A program made the translations under genes and the position numbers. Below the pieces are notes generated by a model, which was given only the letters and a program-made list of their open reading frames with translations, did not search any database and was not told the origin of the DNA. A stretch of 64,000 nt of DNA from NCBI GenBank assembly GCA_965228125.1, contig OZ245791.1, positions 2,976,001 through 3,040,000 on the forward strand. Reading direction: 5' to 3'. This document shows, in pieces, positions 45,507-55,447 of this stretch; the stretch's first letter is position 1; each line of letters opens with the position of its first letter. This stretch comes from GWF2-38-69 sp965228125 (GTDB lineage: Bacteria; Verrucomicrobiota; Lentisphaeria; Victivallales; GWF2-38-69).

Positions 45507-46844
45507 ATGTACGAACTAAATAGGTTCATGGCAGAACTGGAAAGGAAAAATCCAGCGCAGCCGGAATTCATACAGGCTGCAAAAGAAGTTATCGAGACAG
45601 TTATTGACTTTGTTAATGAAAATCCTCGCTATGTAAGCGAAAAAATTCTGGAAAGAATAACTGAACCAGACAGAGTTATCAGTTTTAAGGTTGAGTGGGA
45701 AGATGATAATGGTGATGTTCAGGTAAATAAAGGTTATCGTGTTCAATTTAATAATGCTATAGGGCCATATAAGGGCGGTTTGAGATTCCATCCTAGCGTA
45801 ACTTTAGGAACTTTGAAGTTTTTGGGATTTGAGCAAATTTTCAAAAACAGCTTGACTACACTGCCTATGGGCGGAGCCAAGGGCGGTTCTGATTTTAATC
45901 CTAAAGGCAGATCAGATTCTGAAATTAAGAGATTTTGCAGATCTTTCATGACTGAACTTCAAAAATACATTGGACCTGAAACAGACGTCCCTGCCGGAGA
46001 CATAGGCGTTGGCGGAAGAGAAATCGGATTCATGTACGGTCAGTATAAAAGGTTGAGGGATGAAAATACCGGCGTTCTGACAGGTAAAGGCATTAACTGG
46101 GGCGGATCCCTAATCAGGCCTGAAGCTACAGGTTATGGTTCAGTTTATTATGCTGAAGAAATGCTGAAAGTGCAGAAAGATACCATCAAAGGCAAAAGAG
46201 TTGCTGTATCTGGTTTTGGCAATGTTTCCTGGGGGGTATGTCTGAAGGCATCTGAGCTTGGCGCCAAAGTTATCGCAATATCCGGCCCTGATGGATATGT
46301 CCTTGATGAAAGCGGAGTAAATACTCAGGAAAAATGGGATTACTTGTTGGAACTCAGAGCCTCCAATAATGATGTGGTAGAACCTTATGCCAAAAAATTC
46401 GGCGCTAAATTCTTTGCTGGGAAAAAACCATGGGAACTTAAAGTTGATATGGCATTCCCATGCGCTTTCCAGAATGAACTGAACGTGAATGATGCCAAAG
46501 CTCTTATAGCTAACGGTTGTAAATATGTTATCGAAACATCTAACATGGGATGTACCGCCGAAGCTGTGACAGAATTTCATCAGGCAAAAGTCCTGTTTGC
46601 TCCAGGTAAAGCTGCCAATGCCGGTGGCGTTGCAACATCCGGCCTTGAGATGTGCCAGAATGGAATGAAACTTTCATGGCCGAAAGAAGAAGTTGACCAT
46701 AGGCTGAAACAAATTATGATAGCTATTCACGAGGCTGGTTTGAAATATGGCAAAAGAGCTGATGGATATATTGATTATGTCAAAGGTTCTAATATTGCCG
46801 GTTTCAAGAAGGTTGCTGATGCTATGCTGGATATAGGATACTAA
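45507..46844 (+). CDS. gdhA: Glutamate dehydrogenase, short hexameric type
   Basis: Interconverts glutamate and 2-oxoglutarate plus ammonia with NAD(P)H in the cytoplasm. About 445 residues, the length of bacterial GdhA (roughly 450). Motifs: YKGGLRFHP, PMGGAKGGSDFNPKGRSD with the catalytic lysine, DVPAGDIGVGGREIGFMYGQY, the nucleotide-binding GFGNVSWG, ETSNMGCT and KAANAGGVATSGLEM. ATG 45507 is preferred over ATG 45501 because AAGGAG ends at 45500, too close for the earlier start and well spaced for the later one. It is transcribed alone and followed by a strong terminator. A second, unrelated large glutamate dehydrogenase lies at 51299. Confidence 0.97.
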   Translation: MYELNRFMAELERKNPAQPEFIQAAKEVIETVIDFVNENPRYVSEKILERITEPDRVISFKVEWEDDNGDVQVNKGYRVQFNNAIGPYKGGLRFHPSVTLGTLKFLGFEQIFKNSLTTLPMGGAKGGSDFNPKGRSDSEIKRFCRSFMTELQKYIGPETDVPAGDIGVGGREIGFMYGQYKRLRDENTGVLTGKGINWGGSLIRPEATGYGSVYYAEEMLKVQKDTIKGKRVAVSGFGNVSWGVCLKASELGAKVIAISGPDGYVLDESGVNTQEKWDYLLELRASNNDVVEPYAKKFGAKFFAGKKPWELKVDMAFPCAFQNELNVNDAKALIANGCKYVIETSNMGCTAEAVTEFHQAKVLFAPGKAANAGGVATSGLEMCQNGMKLSWPKEEVDHRLKQIMIAIHEAGLKYGKRADGYIDYVKGSNIAGFKKVADAMLDIGY

Positions 46845-46881
46845 TTCTTTATCTATAAGTAAATAATATAAAGCAATTTCT

Positions 46882-46918
46882 GGCGCTCGAAACATAGGTT
46901 TGAGCGCCTGTTTTTTTT
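46882..46918 (+). terminator. Rho-independent terminator of gdhA
   Basis: GGCGCTC (46882-46888) pairs with GAGCGCC (46902-46908), followed by TG and eight T residues. It stands between gdhA and the convergent gene at 46978-49986. Confidence 0.93.
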
Positions 46919-46977
46919 GGGAATTACTGCTTATAGGAACGAAAATGAAAATCAGTAGATTTTATTAGGTTTGCCTT

Positions 46978-49900
46978 TTATTGGACTGCCGGCTTGTAGA
47001 TAATTCCTTTATTATGCCTTCCATCTATCTTTACAACGACCGGTTTCTGGAAGTGTACATGGCGCACGTATTTATCTTCAAAGATTTCTTTCTGTTCATT
47101 AAGGAAGTCAACATCATAAAAGCCATCCTTATTGAAAGGATTAATAGTGAAATACCCTACACCGAAAGAAGTAAGGTTCTGGAAAAAGTGTGTGCCTTGG
47201 CTAGGATCAATCTGAAAGTTTTTGAATCCAGATTCAATAATGAGCCGGGCTGCCGATATTTGTGCCCATTTAACAGGTATTCCCAACCATGGGTCACTTG
47301 AACCCCAACGTCCAGGGCCAATTAAGATGTAGTTCTTATTCTGCTTAACAAACTGAGAGTTTATTTTTTCAACAGTTGCGGCTATGAGCTTTGTGTCAGC
47401 AGGGTCAAAAGTTGCCGGTTTAACATAAACAATATCAAAAATATTCTCTATGACACCATTACCTAAAACTTGTTTGCTGTAAATAATTGTTTCCTCTTCC
47501 GAATGATGCTCCAAATTTATTTGGGTTTTTTCCTGGGTTTCGACTATTGGGCGGATTTGCAGGAAGTGAAAAACCTGAGGCTGTGCCTTTGAAGCATCAA
47601 TATTGACTGAAAATTCTATTTCCACCTGATTATTCATTTCCTGTTGCCCGATTAATAACAGTTTCTGAAGGATATTTGCAAGAGGAAATATGTTTTGTTT
47701 GAGGATGCTGGAGAATGTGATAAGTTTTTTGCCGCCTTCGTGCATGCCATCGCGAAGAACCTGATCGTGGTAATCGTAAGTGGATGCTACATATTTGAGA
47801 GCCTTATCATTTTCTGCTTGCTGAACGGTGAGTTTCTGAAGGTTAACAGTTTCTTCTACCGACGAATGAAATTTTTCAGGGTCAAGGTCAAGGGCGTAGA
47901 ATTCCTTTTGGCTGTCTTTCATGGCAAATTCAGGATTAGAGAGTTGCAACACCTTTTTAGGATATTTTGGGCAAAACCTCAAAGAAATGCCGCCCTCAAC
48001 AATTGTTTTTCCCAATCCGAAAGCGATGTTGGCAATACCGTCTTCGTATTTCTCCGGTTCAATAGGATAGAAATTAACTGAACGGGCTACTCCCGAAATA
48101 GTAGGGTAGAAGCGGTTCTCGTAGGCGCTGCCTGATATCTTTTGAATTACGACACCCATTTTTTCTTCATCTATCACATTGGAAGTGGCCGAGATATAAG
48201 CTTTGCTTTCCTTGAAGAACACCGAAGCGTAAACGCTTTTTATAGCCTGTTCAAGTTGGCTGTGCCTCACTTCTTCATTCTCATGGTTGTTTGGTATCAT
48301 AAAAGTAGAATAAACTCCTGCAAAGGGCTGGTAATGACTGTCTTCCAGTAAACTCGAAGATCTCACTGCCATAGGTGTCCTTATAGCATCACATATTTCT
48401 CTGATATAGTGTTTCATACGAGCAGGAGCTTGAGCCTTGCCGAAACGCTCAATGACTTGTTCATCACTTACATCCGAAATGGCAAATTCATAAAGATTAT
48501 TTTCTTCCATAAACTCATCAAAAAGGTCGGTGGTAAGCACCATCGTCCTTGGGATGGAGACTACTACATTGTCCCAGTTAAACATCAATTTGTATTTGTT
48601 TATAAATGAATCTATGAATGCTATCCCTCTGGCTTTGCCGCCGAGCTGCCCGTCGCCGAGACGGGTAAATATTGCGTACTCGTCTATGTGGCTGGCAATA
48701 ATACCGCGCCCCATGGTTTTCCTGTAATTGGCAATGGTATCTATCAGGTAGCTCCTGATTTCTTCAAGGTTATTAAAATCTTCTGTGCTTTTCTGAGCAA
48801 ACAATTCGGCTATGGCAAATAAAGCCCTTGCTTTGAACCAGCGTGCAAAGTGATTGTTGGATACATGATACATCAATGATTTTGCGCAGATATGTGAAAT
48901 TTTAAACTGTAGCGAGGGCAGGTTGTTAGCCCTGTCTATCTCTTCGTCTCTTTCAGGATCTCTGAATACAAAGTCCCCAAAACCATAATTTTCCTTTATG
49001 TAGTGTTTTAGTTCAAACAACAAGTTTTTGGAGTATTTGTTAACAAAATTTATGCCAAGCTCTTTCATTAAAGGCTGATCCCAATCATCTGACGATTGCA
49101 GCAACAATGGGATTTGGGCTCCGCTTTCTCTTATAAGACGGGCTAGTTTAATGCCTGCTTCCTTATCCATTTTTCCCTGTCTGCTATAGGAAATATCGGA
49201 AATTACTCCTAGTAAATTATTCTTGTATTTTTGATAAAGTTCGACAGCATCTTCAAACGTTTTAGCCAGGAGAATTTTAGGGCGTGCTCTCATTCGAAGC
49301 ATTTTCTGATGTTCATTGAGCCCTTCGGTCATCAATTCGCTGGTTTGGTCGAAAATAGCTTTGTAAATATTGGGCAGATAAGAGGAATAGTACCTGACAG
49401 AATCCTCCACCAATAAAATAGCCTGCACTCCTTTTTGGGTCACATCATAGTCGGCATTCATTTTATCTTCCAACAGCTTGATGATAGCCAGAAGCAAACC
49501 AGTATTTCCCAGCCAGCAAAATACATAATCGATGGAGCTTAAATCTTCATTGGCCAGTTTAATGGACACTTCTCGTGAAAAATGAGTCAATGCGACAATC
49601 GGGATATTCGCATATCTGGTCTTTACTTTTTTTGCCATCTCAAATGCATCGATTTTTCCTACGTTAAGCATAGTGACGACCAAATCGAACTTTTTCTTTT
49701 CAAGAAGCTCAAAGGCTTTTTCAGAGGAACTTGCCCTGGTAAACTGCGGGGGATAGCGAAGGTTTATAGATGCATATTCTAGGAAGATTTTTTCATTAAT
49801 ACGGCCATCTTCTTCAAGCATAAAGTAATCATAATTAGAGCAAATCAGAAGCACATTGATGATGCGTTCCCGCATGAGGCTTTGATATAGAATATCGTTG

Positions 49901-49986
49901 AATTCATGTTTGTCAGTGGAGTAGAGTTCATTATAGTTGTGCTTCAGGTGTGAACTTAAATTCAAACTTTCGTCATCATTGGGCAT
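46978..49986 (-). CDS. Dual-receiver / PPDK_N (PEP-synthase-like) fusion protein
   Basis: 1002 residues. Residues about 40-175 resemble a receiver domain that has lost its phospho-acceptor (DLVVTMLNVG where an Asp is expected). About 186-330 is a second receiver with the key residues: acidic pair E194-D195 in LLVEDS, phosphorylatable D264 in GVISDIS, Ser298/299 and K317. After a helical linker, about 445-830 form a PPDK_N ATP-grasp domain (LGDGQLGGKARGIAF, VSIPRTMVLTTDLFDEF, MAVRSSSLLEDSHYQPFAG). The C-terminus (about 860-1002; ILIGPGRWGSSDPWLGIPV) is conserved in such fusions. Neither the phosphohistidine domain nor the PEP barrel is present. AGGAGG precedes ATG 49986. Role unknown; a phosphorelay-controlled ATP-dependent phosphotransfer is inferred. 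Confidence 0.9.
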   Translation of the reverse strand: MPNDDESLNLSSHLKHNYNELYSTDKHEFNDILYQSLMRERIINVLLICSNYDYFMLEEDGRINEKIFLEYASINLRYPPQFTRASSSEKAFELLEKKKFDLVVTMLNVGKIDAFEMAKKVKTRYANIPIVALTHFSREVSIKLANEDLSSIDYVFCWLGNTGLLLAIIKLLEDKMNADYDVTQKGVQAILLVEDSVRYYSSYLPNIYKAIFDQTSELMTEGLNEHQKMLRMRARPKILLAKTFEDAVELYQKYKNNLLGVISDISYSRQGKMDKEAGIKLARLIRESGAQIPLLLQSSDDWDQPLMKELGINFVNKYSKNLLFELKHYIKENYGFGDFVFRDPERDEEIDRANNLPSLQFKISHICAKSLMYHVSNNHFARWFKARALFAIAELFAQKSTEDFNNLEEIRSYLIDTIANYRKTMGRGIIASHIDEYAIFTRLGDGQLGGKARGIAFIDSFINKYKLMFNWDNVVVSIPRTMVLTTDLFDEFMEENNLYEFAISDVSDEQVIERFGKAQAPARMKHYIREICDAIRTPMAVRSSSLLEDSHYQPFAGVYSTFMIPNNHENEEVRHSQLEQAIKSVYASVFFKESKAYISATSNVIDEEKMGVVIQKISGSAYENRFYPTISGVARSVNFYPIEPEKYEDGIANIAFGLGKTIVEGGISLRFCPKYPKKVLQLSNPEFAMKDSQKEFYALDLDPEKFHSSVEETVNLQKLTVQQAENDKALKYVASTYDYHDQVLRDGMHEGGKKLITFSSILKQNIFPLANILQKLLLIGQQEMNNQVEIEFSVNIDASKAQPQVFHFLQIRPIVETQEKTQINLEHHSEEETIIYSKQVLGNGVIENIFDIVYVKPATFDPADTKLIAATVEKINSQFVKQNKNYILIGPGRWGSSDPWLGIPVKWAQISAARLIIESGFKNFQIDPSQGTHFFQNLTSFGVGYFTINPFNKDGFYDVDFLNEQKEIFEDKYVRHVHFQKPVVVKIDGRHNKGIIYKPAVQ

Positions 49987-50246
49987 AGTTTATTTCCTCC
50001 TGATAAAAAGTTGCTTTTTCTGGCTGTTATGGATTATCGAGTATTGGCATCAGCTAAAAACAACCGTTTTATGCCAATAAGCATATCTTAGATGGTGTCT
50101 GGAGTCAATAGTACGGACATGATAATGGAATTACTAAATCGCTCTTTGAGTTGATCTTAATTTGCTTTAATTATTTTCTAGAATATACTAAAATCTGGCT
50201 TTTGGGTACCTAAACAGTCAATCCCTAAAAGGGGGGAGGAGGAGTC

Positions 50247-51257
50247 ATGAGAGGTTTGGAAAGAACACTATCTTTTGTAGCGGGGAGCAGAACAGACAGA
50301 GTTCCGTTTCACCCGATAATCATGCGTTTCGCCGCAAAATATGCCAAAGTTAACTACCGCGATTTCTGCTTGGATTATAAATCAAAATGCCAAGCCATGG
50401 CTAAATGCGCTGAAGATTTTGACATAGACTGGGTTACTGTGATGTCTGACCCATATGCTGAAGCCGAAGCCTACGGTGTAAGACTAAATTATCCCACTGA
50501 TTCTCTCCCGGAACCTGTCGAATATGTTATTAAAGACCTCTCAGATATAGACAAACTCAGAGTTGTTAAGACTTCCGGTAATGCAAGGATGACTTGCCGC
50601 GTCAATGAAATTAAGGAATACAGAAGAGCTTACGGCGATAAATATTTTGTTGTGGGCTGGGCTGAAGGCCCGCTTGCCGAATATGCCGACTTGAGAGGTT
50701 TTGGCGAAGCCTGTTTCGATTTATTCGACGGCCCGGATAAAGTCAAAAAAGCCCTTGATGTTATTATAGAAACAGCGATCCATTTTATTACTGAACAGGT
50801 TAAGGCTGGCGCCGACTGCATCGGAATAGGGGATGCGGCCTGCTCTCAGGTAGGGCCTGACATTTATAAAGACATGTGTTTTGAAAGAGAAAAGATTTTA
50901 GTTGATCATATTCATTCATTGGGAGCACTTGCAAAACTTCATATATGCGGGAACACTTCAGGAATCCTGCCTGATATGATAAAAACTGGAGCTGATATTA
51001 TTGATGTTGACCACTTGGTAGGTTCAATGTCTCCGTTTGTCCCGCTCTTAGGTATAAAGCAGGTATTCAGCGGTAACAGTGATCCCGTTTCTGTAATTCA
51101 AGATGGAACCCCTGAGAAAATAAAGAACAGCGTTTTAACCTGCTACAGTGATACGAATGGGCGCTGTATAGTATCAGCCGGGTGCGAAGTTCCTCCCGGA
51201 ACCAGTCTGGAAAATTTCAAAGCCTATCAGAAGGCTGTCTTAGATATTAAAATGTAA
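50247..51257 (+). CDS. UroD/MtaA-family protein, probably a methyltransferase type
   Basis: 336-residue TIM barrel of the uroporphyrinogen decarboxylase superfamily. It lacks the RQAGR N-terminal motif of true HemE. It has HICGN (residues about 232-236) and a downstream Cys in SAGCEVPPGTS, matching the HxC...C zinc site of corrinoid-dependent MtaA/CmuA methyltransferases. GDAACSQ and FSGNSDPVSVIQDGT are other conserved blocks. GGAGGAGG is placed just before ATG 50247. No corrinoid protein or activating protein lies nearby. It is followed 41 bases later by the large glutamate dehydrogenase and may be cotranscribed with it. Confidence 0.85.
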   Translation: MRGLERTLSFVAGSRTDRVPFHPIIMRFAAKYAKVNYRDFCLDYKSKCQAMAKCAEDFDIDWVTVMSDPYAEAEAYGVRLNYPTDSLPEPVEYVIKDLSDIDKLRVVKTSGNARMTCRVNEIKEYRRAYGDKYFVVGWAEGPLAEYADLRGFGEACFDLFDGPDKVKKALDVIIETAIHFITEQVKAGADCIGIGDAACSQVGPDIYKDMCFEREKILVDHIHSLGALAKLHICGNTSGILPDMIKTGADIIDVDHLVGSMSPFVPLLGIKQVFSGNSDPVSVIQDGTPEKIKNSVLTCYSDTNGRCIVSAGCEVPPGTSLENFKAYQKAVLDIKM

Positions 51258-51298
51258 TTTAGGGGTATTCAAAACTAAACAATAAAAGAGGAAGAGAC

Positions 51299-54200
51299 AT
51301 GAGTAAAGAAACAAGATGTGCTATGACTTGCCAATCTGCAACATGTGAATCGCATGGAGAATATATAATCAACTCGGCAAAAAAAGTAAAACTTGATCCG
51401 GGCGTTCTTTACGAGGCTGTTATTGATCTTTCGGAGGAAGGCATACTTACAGCAAACAGCATCAACCTTGCGGCAGGAATCCTCCTGAATGATTTAGGCC
51501 TTCCAAATTATTTCTTTGAAAATATTACAAAAGAGTCCCTTAAGAATATCCTCGAAACAATTGCGACAAGCCTGAAGGAACAGGATGGAAAAGTCTCTCT
51601 AATCGGAAGAGTTTCGCACTCCAGATTTACATATGCGCCCGGCAAAGATACCTATTGCATCAGGATAGCCACAGAAGAAACAAGAGACCAAATGGAAGCA
51701 GTGATTGGCTCATTTATAAGCGGTCATAGGAGAGAATATTACTACTGTCCTGACAGCAAATATTACACTTATTTAGTTAGGCCTCACTGCATAATGGAGT
51801 GCAAGAAAGAGGATTTTACGACGTCTCCATTCCTTTTCAGACTGTCTGACGATTACAAAACTACTCCTGAAAATACACGAAAACGCTATGAAAAATTTCT
51901 CGACGATACTAAGACTTCCGTGATTCCCAACATTGAGGTTTTTAATCTGCCGGGAACAGGCGAAACGAGATTTATGTTTATAAGCGACTTTGCTTTGCCT
52001 CAATTGCCGGTACTTAGGAAGCTTTTCGAAGATAATGGAATGTCATTAAAGAGAGCATATTGGGAACCTTACTACACTGGCGGAGATATTCTTTCTTCTG
52101 TTTGCTCTCTATATACAATAGGCGAAGTCAATAGAAAACAAGAAGCCAAGATACTTGCAGATTTGTGCTCTTTTCTGACTTTTGCCATCAACCCTGTTAC
52201 TGAACTTTATGTAAACAGCTCGCTCACTTTCCAGGAAATGTTGTTTGCGGGAAACCTGATAGATTTTGTTCACATGTTTATCTACAAGGAAAATCATGCT
52301 GATTCAGAGATTTTCCAAAGCCTGACAAATGCCGACCAGAAGGATGCTTTTGCAAACAGGCTTCATGATTCAAATAAAAGCACTTACGTTTATAAGACTA
52401 TCACTGAGTATGCTAAGAATAATGTTGACCTTATAAAATTCCTCTTTAGGATATTTGATGCAAAATTCAATCCTCAGAAAAGAGGATCCATCAGTGAAGA
52501 GGATATTCAGGAAAAGTATAAGGAATACCTTAAAACCATCTCTATTCGATTCATGGAAGAGCATGTTGCTTATGAGATTTTTAAATATATGTATAAATTC
52601 AATACAGCCCTTCTGAAGACAAATTTCTATAAGGAAGAAAAAAGAGCTTATGCCTTCAGGTTCACAAACGATATTCTGGACCCACTTGTGTTTAACCAGT
52701 TTGTTTACGGTATCTTTTTTGTTAATGGGCACTATGCATGCGGCACACATTTGAGAGCCAAAGATATTGCCAGAGGCGGCTTGAGACTGCTTAGAATAAC
52801 CAAGGCGAACTATGGTTCTGAAATAGATAAAGCTCTTCTTTTGAACTATGCTCTCGGACCAAAGGCCCAGAGGCTAAAACACAAAGACATCTGCGAAAGC
52901 GGTTCCAAGGGTGTCGTAATCCCTCATGCCATTTATGCGAGCCAAGGGCTTTCAGCACTTTTCGATTACACAGACGGCATCATGGACCTGATGCTGCCTT
53001 CAGATAGAATTGTTGATTACCTTGGAAAGACAGAGATGGTTTTCTTTGGACCAGACGAAGGTACTGCTCCAATGATGGATACAGTTTCCTATCATGCCCG
53101 TGAAAGAGGCTATAAATACTGGAGGACAATTACCACAGGAAAGAGCTTCGGGATACCTCATGACGTTTATGGCGTACTTGACAATGGTGATATTTTTGGA
53201 CTTCTGGACAGAGGCGAAAAGGGTACGGAACTCCAGATCAACGGTGAATCGATTCTTACTAGTAGCGACACTGAACAAATTTACGCCAAGATAGGTGGAA
53301 AGATTGATGCCAGCGGTATGACTACTACGTGTATCATGACTAGTTTCAGACAGATGATTGCTCACTACGGCGACAAGGAAGAGAATCTTAATTTTATGAT
53401 GACAGGCGGGCCTGACGGGGACCTTGGTTCCAATCAGATCCAGTGCTACAAGGGAAAGATTTGCCTCATAATTGACGGTGGTTCAATTCTTTTTGATCCC
53501 AATGGCCTTGATAAAAAAGAATTAATGAAGATAGCTTTCATGCGCCACACTTCTCCTAGAGCCAACTCTCTTCTTTATCCAAAAGAAAAACTCAGCAAAG
53601 AAGGATTTATGGTTCTGAGGCTGAGCAAGAATGTAAAACTTCCTGACGGCACACTTATCGAAGACGGCGCTATGTTCCATAAGTCTTTTCTCACCAATCC
53701 GACAAACCGTAAGTTTATCGAAAAGGCTGACATTAAAGCCTTCATACCTTGCGGCGGATTCAAGGATACTATCAATGGCAGCAATGTAAAGGATTTTCTT
53801 GCCAACTTTGCCGAACTTAAATACATCGTTGAAGGTGCTAATGTGTTCTTTGATGATTCAGCCAGAAGATATATCGCCAAAAATTCTGATATTAAACATA
53901 TCAAGGATTCTACAGCCAATAAGGGCGGCGTGATGTCCAGTTCTTTGGCTGAAGTTTTGACAGCGTTCCTTCTTGGGGATTCTTATGATGAAAAGCTTCT
54001 TAATGATGTACCCACTAGATGGGGACTTATAAAGAACGTGAATAACATTATTCAGAAATGTTCACGAGATGAAACCCAGGCGCTTATTGATATCTATGAA
54101 AAGAACAAAAAAAGCACTCCTCTCTTTGTTCTTTCCGTGGATACAAGCGAAGCTATTTTGTCATTACAGGACAAGTTTGAAGCTAATCTCGATAAAATTC

Positions 54201-54445
54201 TCGGGAACAAGGATATAGTGTGGGAGATACTTGAACACTACATACCTGAAGTTCTTGTTAAGAAGCTCGGCAAGGATTACATCATTTCAACTCTTGATTC
54301 AAGTGACACTCAGGCTTATCGCAATGCCATACTTACAAAGAAACTTGCGGCTATGGCGTTCTACAAGTATGCGACGGATTGGGATACCTTCCAGAAGAAA
54401 GTCGAGAAAGACTTTGACGGGGCTGTAAAAAGCATTTTGAGCTGA
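51299..54445 (+). CDS. Large NAD-dependent glutamate dehydrogenase (about 115-kDa class)
   Basis: 1048 residues. N-terminal regulatory half (about 1-480) with ACT-like segments and no strong motif, then the catalytic GDH core: HLRAKDIARGGLRLLR, SGSKGVVIP (catalytic Lys region), FFGPDEGTAPMMDTV, a nucleotide-binding domain around MMTGGPDGDLGSNQI and KYIVEGANVFF, and STANKGGVMSSSLAEVL. The size and order fit the large GDH classes related to fungal GDH2, which normally oxidise glutamate. GAGGAAGAG precedes ATG 51299. A rho-independent terminator follows 13 bases after the stop. With gdhA in the same window it suggests separate assimilatory and catabolic enzymes; direction is inferred from family habits. 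Confidence 0.93.
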   Translation: MSKETRCAMTCQSATCESHGEYIINSAKKVKLDPGVLYEAVIDLSEEGILTANSINLAAGILLNDLGLPNYFFENITKESLKNILETIATSLKEQDGKVSLIGRVSHSRFTYAPGKDTYCIRIATEETRDQMEAVIGSFISGHRREYYYCPDSKYYTYLVRPHCIMECKKEDFTTSPFLFRLSDDYKTTPENTRKRYEKFLDDTKTSVIPNIEVFNLPGTGETRFMFISDFALPQLPVLRKLFEDNGMSLKRAYWEPYYTGGDILSSVCSLYTIGEVNRKQEAKILADLCSFLTFAINPVTELYVNSSLTFQEMLFAGNLIDFVHMFIYKENHADSEIFQSLTNADQKDAFANRLHDSNKSTYVYKTITEYAKNNVDLIKFLFRIFDAKFNPQKRGSISEEDIQEKYKEYLKTISIRFMEEHVAYEIFKYMYKFNTALLKTNFYKEEKRAYAFRFTNDILDPLVFNQFVYGIFFVNGHYACGTHLRAKDIARGGLRLLRITKANYGSEIDKALLLNYALGPKAQRLKHKDICESGSKGVVIPHAIYASQGLSALFDYTDGIMDLMLPSDRIVDYLGKTEMVFFGPDEGTAPMMDTVSYHARERGYKYWRTITTGKSFGIPHDVYGVLDNGDIFGLLDRGEKGTELQINGESILTSSDTEQIYAKIGGKIDASGMTTTCIMTSFRQMIAHYGDKEENLNFMMTGGPDGDLGSNQIQCYKGKICLIIDGGSILFDPNGLDKKELMKIAFMRHTSPRANSLLYPKEKLSKEGFMVLRLSKNVKLPDGTLIEDGAMFHKSFLTNPTNRKFIEKADIKAFIPCGGFKDTINGSNVKDFLANFAELKYIVEGANVFFDDSARRYIAKNSDIKHIKDSTANKGGVMSSSLAEVLTAFLLGDSYDEKLLNDVPTRWGLIKNVNNIIQKCSRDETQALIDIYEKNKKSTPLFVLSVDTSEAILSLQDKFEANLDKILGNKDIVWEILEHYIPEVLVKKLGKDYIISTLDSSDTQAYRNAILTKKLAAMAFYKYATDWDTFQKKVEKDFDGAVKSILS

Positions 54446-54458
54446 AAGACCTAACAAT

Positions 54459-54486
54459 AGGATGGGGGGGCGTCCCCCATCCTTTT
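54459..54486 (+). terminator. Rho-independent terminator after large GDH
   Basis: AGGATGGGGG pairs with CCCCCATCCT around a GGCGT loop (54459-54483), followed by a short T run. Confidence 0.9.
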
Positions 54487-54555
54487 ATATTATCCGGCAT
54501 CAACTGTATATTAAACGATTAATATGATCTTAAACTCTTTAATTTTTTGCGAATA

Positions 54556-55416
54556 ATGACTATTCTGGAAAACATTCTGACATATCATATTTACACAGGC
54601 AAGAACTTTACTCTGACAACGGAGCATTTACTTGAATTTATCGTTATTCTAATTCTTGGCATCCTTATTTCCAAGTACATAAGGATGGTAGTTGGCAGAA
54701 AGATAGCTAAAGCTCTTAAGGTGTCAAAACATCAGAAGCTTATATTGCAAAAGATTGTTTACTACATCTGTATCGTTGTGACTGTATTCATAGCTCTGTC
54801 AGTCCTTGATATTCCTCTGTCAACTTTAACTTTTCTTGCAGGCGGCATAGGCATAGGCATTGGGCTTGGCATGCAGAATTATTTCAATAATGTCTGGAGT
54901 GGAATAATTTTGCTTGTAGAAAAACCTTTTAAAGTCGGTGATGTCGTGGAGGTCAGAGGGATCATAGGAAGGATATGGGACATCAAGTTTAGAAGCTTTC
55001 AGATCCATACAGAAGAGAATATTGATATTATTATGCCTAATAGCATTGTCCTAGATGAAAGTATTACCAATTGGACGAAAGATGATCAAAATATCCTTTC
55101 CAGTGTGAAGATTGGAATCGGATACGGTTCGGATATTGACTTCGCTACGCAAATAATGATACAAGCTGCAAAAAGCGTTTCAGGTGTTTTGACAGAGGAT
55201 CAGCCGCCCTTTGTTCTATTTAGGGAACACGGCAATTCATCGCTTAATTTTGAAGTTTTCTTCAAAGTCAAAATTACAAACAAACTCGAACGTTGGCAAT
55301 TTGAGAGTCAGGTCAACTATGCGTTGAACACCTATCTAAGAAGAAATAATATAGAAATCCCGTTCCCGCAGATGGATCTATTTATAAAACCCAATTCGGC
55401 TTCTTTGCAGAAATAA
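54556..55416 (+). CDS. MscS-family mechanosensitive ion channel
   Basis: 286-residue inner-membrane channel opened by membrane tension in osmotic downshock. Three transmembrane helices (about 20-40, 60-85, 90-120); the pore helix carries the Gly/Ala packing pattern LAGGIGIGIGLGMQNYFNN, and the beta domain begins KPFKVGDVVEVRGIIGRI with IIMPNS. The vestibule domain ends with FPQMDLFI. ATG 54556 is chosen; TTG 54547 in the same frame would add three residues and neither has a clear Shine-Dalgarno. Monocistronic and convergent with the DinG-like gene. Confidence 0.94.
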   Translation: MTILENILTYHIYTGKNFTLTTEHLLEFIVILILGILISKYIRMVVGRKIAKALKVSKHQKLILQKIVYYICIVVTVFIALSVLDIPLSTLTFLAGGIGIGIGLGMQNYFNNVWSGIILLVEKPFKVGDVVEVRGIIGRIWDIKFRSFQIHTEENIDIIMPNSIVLDESITNWTKDDQNILSSVKIGIGYGSDIDFATQIMIQAAKSVSGVLTEDQPPFVLFREHGNSSLNFEVFFKVKITNKLERWQFESQVNYALNTYLRRNNIEIPFPQMDLFIKPNSASLQK

Positions 55417-55447
55417 CCATTCTTTTCACAGCAATTAACGCTTTTGC

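Noticed and set aside
50247..51257. Haem biosynthesis uroporphyrinogen decarboxylase (hemE)
   Set aside because: It lacks the RQAGR N-terminal motif and carries an HxC zinc-type site instead.
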